DNA from: Chloroflexota bacterium | GTDB taxonomy: Bacteria > Chloroflexota > Anaerolineae > JAAYZQ01 | NCBI GenBank assembly: GCA_018606645.1 | Contig: JAGVRI010000004.1 | Coordinates: forward strand, 186,001-250,000 | Length of the DNA stretch: 64,000 bases | Direction: 5' to 3' | Part shown: positions 1 through 6,588 of the stretch, piece after piece | Layout: each line of letters opens with the position of its first letter | Numbering within the stretch: position 1 is the stretch's first letter | Notes under the pieces: generated by a model | Databases searched by the model: none | Seen by the model: only the letters and a program-made list of their open reading frames with translations | Told to the model about the DNA's origin: nothing | Made by a program: the position numbers and the translations under genes

Positions 1-75
1 GAAATAGAATCGCATCTCCCCTTCAGATCAGTGAATGGCTGAACGAATCCCAATGATGGGGGATCGTTCGAGACC

Positions 76-104
76 AGTGTACCATGGGGCGGGCGACTTG
101 TCAA
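76..104 (-). promoter_or_regulatory. Outward sigma70-type promoter at left edge
   Basis: On the minus strand a perfect -35 TTGACA (99-104) is followed after 17 bp by TACACT (76-81). No start codon with a ribosome site is seen between it and base 1, so it probably drives a gene beyond the left edge. Confidence 0.6.
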
Positions 105-189
105 AGCCTGATCCGCCTCCCCACGAACCCGTGTGGTAAACGTAGGGTGGTCGTCAATCTTTCATCCAGTACGCCGGAGCAATTTGGGG

Positions 190-337
190 TATGATAGAGA
201 TGGTTCGAGAAAACTATATGCGGAGGTGAGCTAGGGTCGCAGACAGCCAAATACACGGGTTGTGAGTCTGGTATCTCTTCTCCTCCTTTTTAATTGAGAG
301 CCAAGGGTTTGGGGCCGCCCTTGGCTCTCTCGATTTT
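190..337 (+). ncRNA. Possible small structured RNA
   Basis: This gene-free stretch starts with a TATGAT -10-like box (190-195; no good -35) and ends in a strong terminator. Between them GGAGG (222-226) can pair with CCTCC (282-286), CAGAC (240-244) with GTCTG (266-270), and AGCC (245-248) with GGTT (258-261), giving a nested stem. No reading frame explains it and I do not recognise a known RNA family. It may be an independent small RNA or simply the tail of an untranslated region. Confidence 0.3.
296..337 (+). terminator. Intrinsic terminator
   Basis: A perfect 12-bp stem, GAGAGCCAAGGG (296-307) with CCCTTGGCTCTC (318-329), has a 10-nt loop and is followed by TCGATTTT. It could end a transcript on the plus strand. 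Confidence 0.7.
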
Positions 338-388
338 GGGCAACGGCTCACCTGACAAATCCCCACCGTTCGCCCAGGGCGGTTGCAA

Positions 389-489
389 GTAGGGGCAAGG
401 CATTCCCAGGAACGGCGTATTCCAGATGGTTCTGGCCAATTCGCGGCAATTCAAGTGGCAGGTGGTCACGGGGAATGCCTTGCCCCTAC
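389..489. repeat. 19-bp perfect inverted repeat, MITE- or REP-like
   Basis: Positions 389-407 and 471-489 are exact reverse complements (the left arm begins GTAGGGGCAAGG), separated by 63 bp. There is no coding content. A related end (GCCCCTAC) occurs near 58269-58278. It looks like a small non-autonomous palindromic element inserted upstream of the pyr promoter. Confidence 0.6.
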
Positions 490-533
490 GGTGTCAATGG
501 AGAATGTAAGTTCTACCATTCGCCCCAATAAAT

Positions 534-562
534 TTGCCCAATCTGATAACCCATGCTATAAT
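534..562 (+). promoter_or_regulatory. pyr promoter
   Basis: TTGCCC (534-539), a 17-bp spacer and a consensus TATAAT (557-562) predict transcription from about 569. The only genes downstream are pyrC and pyrB, so the roughly 190-nt untranslated leader with its terminator belongs to them. Confidence 0.75.
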
Positions 563-647
563 TTTTCATTTAGTAAAATCCAGATGATTGCCTTGCGTAA
601 GATAGGCAGGGACGAGTGAGAGAACCGGTTGACTGCGCCAGAAGAGC

Positions 648-696
648 AAAACGGGCCCTGATGGAGCGGCGGTATCCATCAGGAGGCCCGTTTTTT
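648..696 (+). terminator. Leader terminator (attenuator candidate) before pyrC
   Basis: CGGGCC (652-657) pairs with GGCCCG (685-690) and CTGATGG (658-664) with CCATCAG (676-682), with a 2-nt bulge, flanked by AAAA and a run of six T. It lies about 80 nt inside the transcript predicted from the promoter at 534-562 and 60 nt before pyrC, as expected for attenuation of a pyrimidine operon. I find only a partial match to the PyrR loop consensus near 577-585, so the effector is open. Confidence 0.7.
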
Positions 697-758
697 GAGG
701 ATTCCAGGCTTCCGAGGTCATTCAGGCTTCGGAAGCCTTTTATTGAGCGGAGGGATCG

Positions 759-1820
759 ATGGCAATCCTGCGCCTGCCAGGCCTGATTGATGTCCATGTC
801 CACCTCCGCGAACCAGGGGGAGAACAGAAAGAGGATCTGACCAGCGGCAGCGCCGCAGCGCTGGCCGGCGGAGTGACCATGCTCCTGGACATGCCCAACA
901 CGCACCCTCCCCTGGTCGATGCGCAGACCTTTGACCATAAATTTGCGCTGATCGGTCGCAAGGCCCTGTGTGATGTCGGTCTGTATGTCGGCGCGACCGA
1001 GACCAACGCGCTCCAGGCAGCGGCCCTGGCCCCCAGGGCGGTCGGGCTCAAGATCTATCTGGATCAAACCTATGGTCCGCTGCGCATGCGCGACCTGACG
1101 GCCATGCTGAGCCACTTTCGAGACTGGCCGGAGGAACGGCCGATCGCCGTCCATGCCGAAGGCCTGTCGATGGCCATGGCCATCGGCCTGGCCCGGATTT
1201 TCGGCAAACGGCTGCATCTCTGTCACGTCAGCCGCGCCGACGAGATGGCCCTCATCCGCGCCGCCAAGGGGTCCGGAATGCAATTGACTTGTGAGGTCAC
1301 GCCGCACCACCTTTTCCTGACAGAGGCAGACGCTCGCCGGCTGGGCCCCTATGGTTCGATGAAGCCCCCTCTGGCGTCGGAGGCAGACCGCAACGCTCTG
1401 TGGCGCCATCTCGATCTGATCGATTGCATCGCCACCGATCACGCTCCCCACACCCACGCCGAAAAGAGGGGGGAAGAGCCGCCTCCCGGCGTGCCTGGCC
1501 TGGAGACGATGTTGCCCCTGTTATGGACAGCCGTGAGCGAGGGGCGCCTGACCGAGGAACGGTTAGTCGAACTGACCCATCATAACCCAAAACGAATTTT
1601 CCACCTCCCCATCCAGCCGGAGACGTGGGTGGAGCTGGACCCCCGGGTCCAGGCGGTATTGAGCGAGGAAACCCTTCACACCCGGTGCCATTGGACCCCC
1701 TTTGAGGGCATGAGGGTCCGGGGACAGGTGAGACGGGTGGTGCTGCGCGGCCAGACCGTCTTTGAGGACGGACGGGTCCGGGCCGAACCCGGGGTTGGAA
1801 GGGCGATCCAGCCTGAGTGA
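759..1820 (+). CDS. pyrC: Dihydroorotase, CAD-like
   Basis: Catalyses reversible cyclisation of carbamoyl aspartate to dihydroorotate, the third step of UMP synthesis, in the cytosol. The 353-residue protein has the metal-binding [10 protein letters not shown] near residue 11, a GLKIYLD motif supplying the lysine that is carboxylated in this family, HAEG and CHVSRADE histidines, and DHAPHT. Its compact length and many stretches (for example [27 protein letters not shown] and HWTPFEG) are close, as I recall it, to the dihydroorotase domain of animal CAD rather than to the longer bacterial type I enzymes. It is followed after a 46-bp gap by pyrB. The ATG sits just after a weak GGAGGG site. Confidence 0.95.
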   Translation: MAILRLPGLIDVHVHLREPGGEQKEDLTSGSAAALAGGVTMLLDMPNTHPPLVDAQTFDHKFALIGRKALCDVGLYVGATETNALQAAALAPRAVGLKIYLDQTYGPLRMRDLTAMLSHFRDWPEERPIAVHAEGLSMAMAIGLARIFGKRLHLCHVSRADEMALIRAAKGSGMQLTCEVTPHHLFLTEADARRLGPYGSMKPPLASEADRNALWRHLDLIDCIATDHAPHTHAEKRGEEPPPGVPGLETMLPLLWTAVSEGRLTEERLVELTHHNPKRIFHLPIQPETWVELDPRVQAVLSEETLHTRCHWTPFEGMRVRGQVRRVVLRGQTVFEDGRVRAEPGVGRAIQPE

Positions 1821-1866
1821 GGATCCAAGCCATTATGTCTATGATATGATAGGAGGAATGTCGAGG

Positions 1867-2844
1867 ATGAGCGCAAGTAACGGTATCAAAACGGTGGGCC
1901 TGGCTCCCAGGCTGCATAATGGGTTTTACGGGAAGGATATCATTTCCGTCCGCCAGTTCAGCCGGGAGGACCTGGCCTACATCTTTGGCGTGGCCGACGA
2001 AATGCGGGCGGTGGTCAAGCGGGTCGGTTCGACCGATCTGCTCAAGGGACACGTCCTGGCCTGTGTCTTTTATGAACCCAGCACCCGGACCAGTTCCTCG
2101 TTTATCGCCGCCATGTCGCGCCTGGGGGGCAGCGTGATCCCGATCAATGAGGTGCGCTACTCGTCGGTCACCAAGGGCGAGAGCCTGCCCGATACCATCC
2201 GCACCTTGGAATCGTACGCCGATGTGATCGTCTTGCGGCATCCGGAAGTCGGGGCTTCGCAGGTCGCCGCTCAGTATGCCCGCAAGCCGATCATCAATGC
2301 CGGCGACGGCGTCGGGGAGCATCCGACCCAGGCGCTGCTGGACCTCTATACCATTCAGTCGGACCTAGGTCAGATTGACGGGTTGCACGTCGCCATGGTC
2401 GGCGACCTGCGCTATGGGCGGACGGTCCACTCCTTGGCGCGGCTGCTGTGCCTGTACGACGTGCAGATGACCTTTGTCTCTCCGGAGATCTTGCGCCTGC
2501 CGCTGGATGTGATGAACGAACTCAAGGCCCACGGCAAGTCGGTGCGCGAGACCTATGATGTCCAGGATATTATCGCCGAGGCCGATGTGCTGTACGTCAC
2601 CCGGGTGCAGCGGGAGCGGTTCGCCGACCAGGCGCAATACGAAGCGGTCAAGGACTGCTATGTGATCACCCCGGAACTGATGCAAAAGGCCAAGGAACGG
2701 ATGATCGTCATGCACCCCCTGCCCCGCGTCAACGAGATCAGCTACGCGCTGGATGACGATCCACGGGCCGCCTATTTCCGGCAGATGGAGAACGGGATGT
2801 ACATCCGTATGGCCCTCCTGGCTGCCGTGTTGGGCAAGGCCTGA
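1867..2844 (+). CDS. pyrB: Aspartate carbamoyltransferase catalytic chain
   Basis: Joins carbamoyl phosphate and aspartate to form carbamoyl aspartate, the committed step of pyrimidine synthesis. The sequence shows the carbamoyl-phosphate loop [12 protein letters not shown], the KGESL loop, LRHPE, the [14 protein letters not shown] motif, [12 protein letters not shown] and HPLPRVNEI, in the family order over 325 residues. As with pyrC, the best resemblance from memory is to the ATC domain of CAD. AGGAGG at 1851-1856 and GAGG at 1863-1866 favour ATG 1867; ATG 1858 is possible but too close to the first site. No pyrI regulatory-chain gene follows. Confidence 0.95.
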   Translation: MSASNGIKTVGLAPRLHNGFYGKDIISVRQFSREDLAYIFGVADEMRAVVKRVGSTDLLKGHVLACVFYEPSTRTSSSFIAAMSRLGGSVIPINEVRYSSVTKGESLPDTIRTLESYADVIVLRHPEVGASQVAAQYARKPIINAGDGVGEHPTQALLDLYTIQSDLGQIDGLHVAMVGDLRYGRTVHSLARLLCLYDVQMTFVSPEILRLPLDVMNELKAHGKSVRETYDVQDIIAEADVLYVTRVQRERFADQAQYEAVKDCYVITPELMQKAKERMIVMHPLPRVNEISYALDDDPRAAYFRQMENGMYIRMALLAAVLGKA

Positions 2845-2870
2845 GCCGCCTTTCAAAGCCGGGAGGAATC

Positions 2871-3803
2871 ATGCATCCGCTGCGACCCGTTCTGCTGGCC
2901 CTGGCGCGCAGCGACCGGCTCCGCGAGTGGATGGTGGGCTTGGGCCTGGCCCGGTCGATGGCCCGCCGTTTCATCGCCGGCGAACGGCGCGAAGACGGCC
3001 TCCTCGCCGTGGAAGCCCTGAACCAGCAGGGGCTGCTGGCCACTCTCGACCACCTGGGGGAGAATGTGACCAGCGAGACCGAGGCCCGGGATGCGACGAC
3101 CGAGGTCCTGGAACTGCTGGAAGCGATCGCTTCCCGGCGGCTTCGTTCCGGGGTGTCGGTCAAGCTCACCCAACTGGGCCTGGACCTCAGCCCGGCGCTG
3201 GCTGCTGAGAACCTGGAGCGCATCGTCGCTCTGGCGGCGGAGGTGGGCCGTTTTGTACGGATTGACATGGAGAGCTTTTCCTACGTCCAGCCGACGTTGG
3301 ACCTGTTCGAGGAACTGTGGACCCGCTACAAAAACGTCGGGGTGGTGATCCAGAGCTATCTCTACCGCAGCGCCGAGGACGTGGCCCGGCTGGTGAGGAT
3401 GGGCGCTTCCGTCCGCCTGGTAAAGGGGGCCTACAACGAACCACCCGAAGTCGCCTTCCCCCGCAAGGCCGACACCGACGCGAATTTTATCCGGCTGATG
3501 GAGCAGCTTTTCAGTGACGAGGCGCGGGCCAACGGCGTCTTTCCGGCCATCGCCACCCACGATGAAAAGCTGATTCGCTGGGCCCAGGAGCATACCCGGC
3601 GCCACGACATCTCTCTCGACCGCTTTGAATTTCAGATGCTCTATGGCATCCGGCCCGGGTTGCAACGGCAACTGGTAGCCGACGGCTATCGGGTGCGGGT
3701 CTATGTACCCTATGGGGAGTACTGGTACCCGTACTTTATGCGCCGCCTGGCCGAACGCCCGGCCAACCTCCTCTTCCTGGTGCGCAACCTGTTCAAAGGC
3801 TAG
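2871..3803 (+). CDS. Proline dehydrogenase
   Basis: A FAD-dependent TIM-barrel enzyme that oxidises proline to pyrroline-5-carboxylate. The 310-residue monofunctional form (PutB-like) shows GVSVKLTQLG, RIDMESFSYV, VRLVKGAYNEP, FEFQMLYGIRPGL, YRVRVYVPYG and the substrate-binding RRLAERPAN at residues about 290-298. GGGAGGAATC precedes the ATG. It lies 26 bp after pyrB and may share its transcript. No pyrroline-5-carboxylate dehydrogenase is in the window. Its 3' end has been copied: remnants lie at 4382-4420 and 5531-5668. Confidence 0.92.
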   Translation: MHPLRPVLLALARSDRLREWMVGLGLARSMARRFIAGERREDGLLAVEALNQQGLLATLDHLGENVTSETEARDATTEVLELLEAIASRRLRSGVSVKLTQLGLDLSPALAAENLERIVALAAEVGRFVRIDMESFSYVQPTLDLFEELWTRYKNVGVVIQSYLYRSAEDVARLVRMGASVRLVKGAYNEPPEVAFPRKADTDANFIRLMEQLFSDEARANGVFPAIATHDEKLIRWAQEHTRRHDISLDRFEFQMLYGIRPGLQRQLVADGYRVRVYVPYGEYWYPYFMRRLAERPANLLFLVRNLFKG

Positions 3804-3832
3804 GATAGACGAGGGCAATGCCCTCGTCTATC
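3804..3832. repeat. Perfect 13-bp hairpin after proline dehydrogenase
   Basis: GATAGACGAGGGC (3804-3816) and its exact complement (3820-3832) flank a 3-nt loop, directly after the stop codon. There is no T-run, so it is more likely a REP-type palindrome or transcript stabiliser than an efficient terminator. Confidence 0.6.
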
Positions 3833-3862
3833 CGTCGGAATAAACTTTGTTCCCGGAATCAA

Positions 3863-3913
3863 GCCTCCAGGCGGTCATATCATGTGGTGTTCACCAACCG
3901 CAAGTTTAGGTGA
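3863..3913 (+). pseudogene. Relic of IS200-like/RAYT transposase N-terminus
   Basis: One frame reads ASRRSYHVVFTNRKFR then a stop. The RRSYHVVFTNRKF string resembles the conserved start (YHVVFxTKxR) of IS200/REP-associated tyrosine transposases. Only about 16 codons remain and nothing downstream continues it. The palindromes at 4036-4119 are the kind of sequence such transposases act on. Short, so only a suggestion. Confidence 0.35.
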
Positions 3914-4035
3914 AGCCTCGGCTTCCAAAAGACCGCGATTGTTGGATCTTAACAAATTGATACGAACATAGCCCGCCCGGCCACTTCACCCTTAATCATG
4001 AGCCAGGCCAGCATTCTCGCCTGACGATGAACCAC

Positions 4036-4119
4036 CGGGCTCAGTCAACCAAGCCCTACGGGCTGTTTGCCAGCCCCGAACGGGGCTTTGTTGGCTGAGC
4101 CCGCCGCTTCGAGCGGCGG
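4036..4119. repeat. Nested palindromes, three-way-junction shape
   Basis: An imperfect 17-bp outer stem (4036-4052 with 4087-4103, two mismatches) encloses two hairpins, GCCC/GGGC (4053-4063) and GCCCC/GGGGC (4073-4086), and abuts CCGCCGCT/AGCGGCGG (4101-4108/4112-4119). A further hairpin GCGCAAGCC/GGCTTGCGC is at 4241-4261. The 3914-4381 stretch has no convincing gene; it is palindromic, REP/BIME-like DNA. Confidence 0.6.
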
Positions 4120-4381
4120 GCGAATGCACCGGAGGACGGATAAATCGTCGGGCTCCTGAGGATGTCCACGTTCATTTGTGAATCTGCAACAATCGCGCCT
4201 GAAGAGCCTTCGACTGGCCGTTGGCCTGCGCCGCAGCGTAGCGCAAGCCATAGGCTTGCGCTTCCTGGGTAAACCGAAGGTTTGCCCTACCCCCAGCCCA
4301 GCCGGCGCGGCTTCATCCGCCGGCACCTTGTCATCCTTCGTGGTACCCCATGGGCATGGCATCTACTCCCGGGGGTGCTCG

Positions 4382-4420
4382 CCGTGGACGATCCTCCACC
4401 GCACGGCGCGCTCACGGGGT
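4382..4420 (+). pseudogene. Short remnant of proline dehydrogenase tail (copy B)
   Basis: This stretch matches 5632-5670 closely and corresponds to the region of PRODH coding for the RRLAERP motif, here degraded (reading roughly W-T-I-L-H-R-T-A-R-S). It directly precedes the decayed tRNA copy, as copy C precedes the good tRNA, which shows that both belong to one duplicated unit. Confidence 0.45.
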
Positions 4421-4428
4421 AGAAAAAA

Positions 4429-4500
4429 AGCGGGTGATGGGATGCGAACCCACGACAGCCTGCTTGGGAAGCAGGTACGCCACCGCTGCGTCACACCCGC
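4429..4500 (-). pseudogene. Probable decayed tRNA-Gly(CCC) copy
   Basis: Folds as a cloverleaf with acceptor GCGGGTG/CACCCGC, anticodon CCC and U at the discriminator position, 72 nt. Compared with the second copy it carries G instead of A at the end of the D-loop (A21) and TTCGCAT instead of TTCGAAT in the T-loop, replacing the near-invariant A58. Its upstream -35 AGTCAA (4520-4525, minus) is only 7 bp from a TATAGT (4507-4512): about 10 bp of the spacer are lost. Sequence and promoter damage together point to a non-functional copy. Confidence 0.65.
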
Positions 4501-4534
4501 ATCGTTACTATAAGCGGAAAGTCAAATTGAGGGA

Positions 4535-4563
4535 TTGACTTTGCTCCCCCGTCATGATATAAT
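4535..4563 (+). promoter_or_regulatory. Promoter of exported protein copy 1
   Basis: TTGACT (4535-4540), a 17-bp spacer and TATAAT (4558-4563). The arrangement and the following leader are duplicated at 5797-5825. Confidence 0.8.
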
Positions 4564-4655
4564 GGAATTGCCTGCAAACCGAATGGGGTTAGCCAAGCAG
4601 TATGTGAGTGTTCCCAAATTATCCCAAGAATGTGCTGATTAAGGAGGAAACCGAC

Positions 4656-5237
4656 ATGAAACGTGTGTTGTTTGCAACCGTCGCCCTGGTCATGCTGCTG
4701 GGCTCGTTTAGCACCGCCTTTGCCGCCGAACCGCAGCGGACTCAGGTCATCCCGGCGACGCTGGGTGAGGTCTGGTGGCATTATTATCCCTTCGGAGTCC
4801 CCAACCTTCGGGTGGACGCCTATCTCTATCGCCCCTCGACGGAGGCCGGCTGGCCATTCGCCGGCGGACCGGTCACTGGCACCTGGTGGTGGACGGGGCC
4901 GGACTCGGAGATGCGCCGCCAGTCGTGGCCAAAGTGGCAGTACACCGATGAGTGGGGCTACTACTTTGCCATGTTCATGCTCCCCCGCGACGAGGTCTGG
5001 TATCCCTGCAGCTTCCCGCTGAAGTGGAAGTGCAACTATGTGGTCGATCCCTTCACCGTCGAGTATCACTCGCCGGTCAACATGGTTTATGATCCGGGTC
5101 TGTCCTGGCCGTGGGCGGTAGACCCGCAGGACACCGTCTCGCCGCTGGAACTCTATCTGATTTCCGAACTTGGTACGGGATGGATCATCCCCTTCGAGAT
5201 TATGGGCATGTACTGGAAGTGGAGCGACATCCCATAA
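4656..5237 (+). CDS. Trp-rich exported protein, copy 1
   Basis: A 193-residue protein of unknown function. MKRVLFATVALVMLLGSFSTAFA is a Sec signal peptide with an AFA cleavage site before AEPQR. The mature part has about 16 Trp in roughly 170 residues, including EVWWHYY, TWWWTG and MYWKWSD, and one Cys pair (PCSFPLKWKC) that could form a disulphide. No membrane anchor, lipobox or sortase signal is present, so it should be released or wall-associated. AAGGAGG at 4641-4647 fixes the start at 4656. It has its own promoter and terminator, and a near-identical copy lies at 5918-6502. Confidence 0.8.
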   Translation: MKRVLFATVALVMLLGSFSTAFAAEPQRTQVIPATLGEVWWHYYPFGVPNLRVDAYLYRPSTEAGWPFAGGPVTGTWWWTGPDSEMRRQSWPKWQYTDEWGYYFAMFMLPRDEVWYPCSFPLKWKCNYVVDPFTVEYHSPVNMVYDPGLSWPWAVDPQDTVSPLELYLISELGTGWIIPFEIMGMYWKWSDIP

Positions 5238-5276
5238 TCCAGTCTGTATTGGCTGACTGAAATCCGGGGAGGAGGC

Positions 5277-5306
5277 AAAGACGTACCCCGCCTGGGGTAC
5301 GTCTTT
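5277..5306 (+). terminator. Terminator of copy 1
   Basis: AAAGACGTACCCC (5277-5289) pairs with GGGGTACGTCTTT (5294-5306) around a 4-nt loop, 39 bp after the stop codon. A homologous hairpin ends copy 2. Confidence 0.75.
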
Positions 5307-5530
5307 GCTTGGTCTTTGGCTTCGGTCAGCCGGCAGATCGGGCCTGAGGGCGCGGAAGAGGCAGACACAATGCCCAGCCAACAGAGTGGTGGTCAGCAAG
5401 TCCCCGATTAATGCGCCCTCCATCCGATCCAATGCCTGAGTCAGAGGGACACGTTCCACTGGCTGTGTCGTGGATACTCCAACTGGCGGTCTGGTAAGGC
5501 AGTGAGCCAGCGTTTGACCGGCGTTGCCTT
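5307..5530. other. Gene-free spacer between the duplicated units
   Basis: I see no supported gene, RNA or strong palindrome here. It separates copy 1 from the PRODH remnant that begins copy 2. Confidence 0.5.
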
Positions 5531-5668
5531 TTTCAGATGCTCTATGGCCTCCGGCCCGGATTGCAGCGGTAACTGGTGGCCGACGGCTATCGGGTGCGGG
5601 TCTATGTGCCTTATGGGGAGTACTGGTACCCGTGGACGATCGTCCGCCGCATGGCGCGCTCACGGGAT
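5531..5668 (+). pseudogene. Proline dehydrogenase 3' fragment (copy C)
   Basis: From TTTCAGATGCTCTATGG onward this is closely similar to the PRODH gene from about 3629, encoding FQMLYGLRPGLQR, then an in-frame TAA (5570-5572) where the intact gene has a glutamine codon, then VADGYRVRVYVPYGEYWYP and a diverged tail (WTIVRRMARS). It lacks the first two thirds of the gene and a start, so it is a pseudogene carried along in the duplication. Confidence 0.8.
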
Positions 5669-5675
5669 AGAAAAA

Positions 5676-5747
5676 AGCGGGTGATGGGATTCGAACCCAC
5701 GACAGCCTGCTTGGGAAGCAGGTACGCTACCGCTGCGTCACACCCGC
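5676..5747 (-). tRNA. tRNA-Gly (CCC)
   Basis: The minus strand folds as a full cloverleaf: acceptor GCGGGTG/CACCCGC, D-arm ACGC/GCGT with loop AGCGGTA, anticodon stem CCTGC/GCAGG with loop TTCCCAA (anticodon CCC), and T-arm with TTCGAAT. The discriminator is U, as in bacterial tRNA-Gly; CCA is not encoded. It has a consensus promoter at 5759-5787. Confidence 0.95.
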
Positions 5748-5758
5748 ATCTATCAATA

Positions 5759-5787
5759 ATTATAGACCAAACAGGACGGAAAGTCAA
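5759..5787 (-). promoter_or_regulatory. tRNA-Gly promoter
   Basis: Minus-strand TTGACT (5782-5787), 17-bp spacer, TATAAT (5759-5764), ending 11 bp from the tRNA. It is back-to-back with the promoter of exported protein copy 2: the two -35 boxes are only 9 bp apart. Confidence 0.8.
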
Positions 5788-5796
5788 TTTGAGGGA

Positions 5797-5825
5797 TTGA
5801 CTTTGCTCCCCCGCCATGCTATAAT
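5797..5825 (+). promoter_or_regulatory. Promoter of exported protein copy 2
   Basis: TTGACT (5797-5802), 17-bp spacer, TATAAT (5820-5825), matching the copy 1 promoter. Confidence 0.8.
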
Positions 5826-5917
5826 GGAGTTGCCTGCAAACCGAATGAGGTGAGCCAACCAGACTGTAGGTGTTCCCAAATTATCCCAAGAACGTGCTGA
5901 TTAAGGAGGAAACTGTC

Positions 5918-6502
5918 ATGAAGCGTGTGTTGTTTGCAACCGTCGCCCTGGTCATGCTGCTGGGCTCGTTTAGCACCGCCTTTGCCGCCGAACCGCAGCG
6001 CGTCCAGCAGGTCATCCCGGCGACGCTGGGTGAGGTCTGGGGGTTCTATTTTGACTTTGGAATCCCTGGCCTGCGGGTAGACGCCTATCTGTATCGCCCC
6101 TCGACGGAGGCCGGCTGGCCGTTCGCCGGTGGACCGATCACTGGCACCTGGTGGTGGACGGGGCCGGACTCGGAGATGCGCCGCCAGTCGTGGCCGAGTT
6201 GGCAGTACACCGATGAGTGGGGCTACTACTTTGCTATGTTCATGCTCCCCCGCGACGAGGTCTGGTATCCCTGCAGCTTCCCGCTGAAGTGGAAGTGCAA
6301 CTATGTGGTCGATCCCTTCACCGTCGAGTATCACTCGCCGGTCAACATGGTTTATGATCCCGGTCTGTATTGGCCGTGGGCGGTAGACCCGCAGGACACC
6401 GTCTCGCCGCTGGAAGTGTACCTGATTGACGAACTCGGCGGGGGGTATATCATCCCCTTCGAGATCATGGGCATGTACTGGAAGTGGAGCGACATCCCAT
6501 AG
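5918..6502 (+). CDS. Trp-rich exported protein, copy 2
   Basis: A 194-residue paralogue of the 4656-5237 product with the same signal peptide and the same Cys pair. Most of the protein is identical. Differences concentrate in the N-terminal mature region (WGFYFDFGIPGLRV against WWHYYPFGVPNLRV) and near the C-terminus (DELGGGYIIPF against SELGTGWIIPF). AAGGAGG at 5903-5909 sets the start. The frame is fully maintained in both copies, which suggests both are expressed. Function unknown. Confidence 0.8.
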   Translation: MKRVLFATVALVMLLGSFSTAFAAEPQRVQQVIPATLGEVWGFYFDFGIPGLRVDAYLYRPSTEAGWPFAGGPITGTWWWTGPDSEMRRQSWPSWQYTDEWGYYFAMFMLPRDEVWYPCSFPLKWKCNYVVDPFTVEYHSPVNMVYDPGLYWPWAVDPQDTVSPLEVYLIDELGGGYIIPFEIMGMYWKWSDIP

Positions 6503-6542
6503 TTCAGTCTGCATTGGCTGACTGAAATCCGGGGAGGAGGCA

Positions 6543-6570
6543 AGGACGTACCCCAGGCGGGGTACGTCCT
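6543..6570 (+). terminator. Terminator of copy 2
   Basis: AGGACGTACCCC (6543-6554) pairs with GGGGTACGTCCT (6559-6570), followed by AAATTTTG. Only 18 bp separate it from the next start codon, so the following gene probably depends on read-through. Confidence 0.75.
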
Positions 6571-6588
6571 AAATTTTGTGTAGCGAGG

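Noticed and set aside
383..619. Open frame of 78 codons before pyrC
   Set aside because: It runs through the inverted repeat and the pyr promoter, has no ribosome site and no recognisable product.
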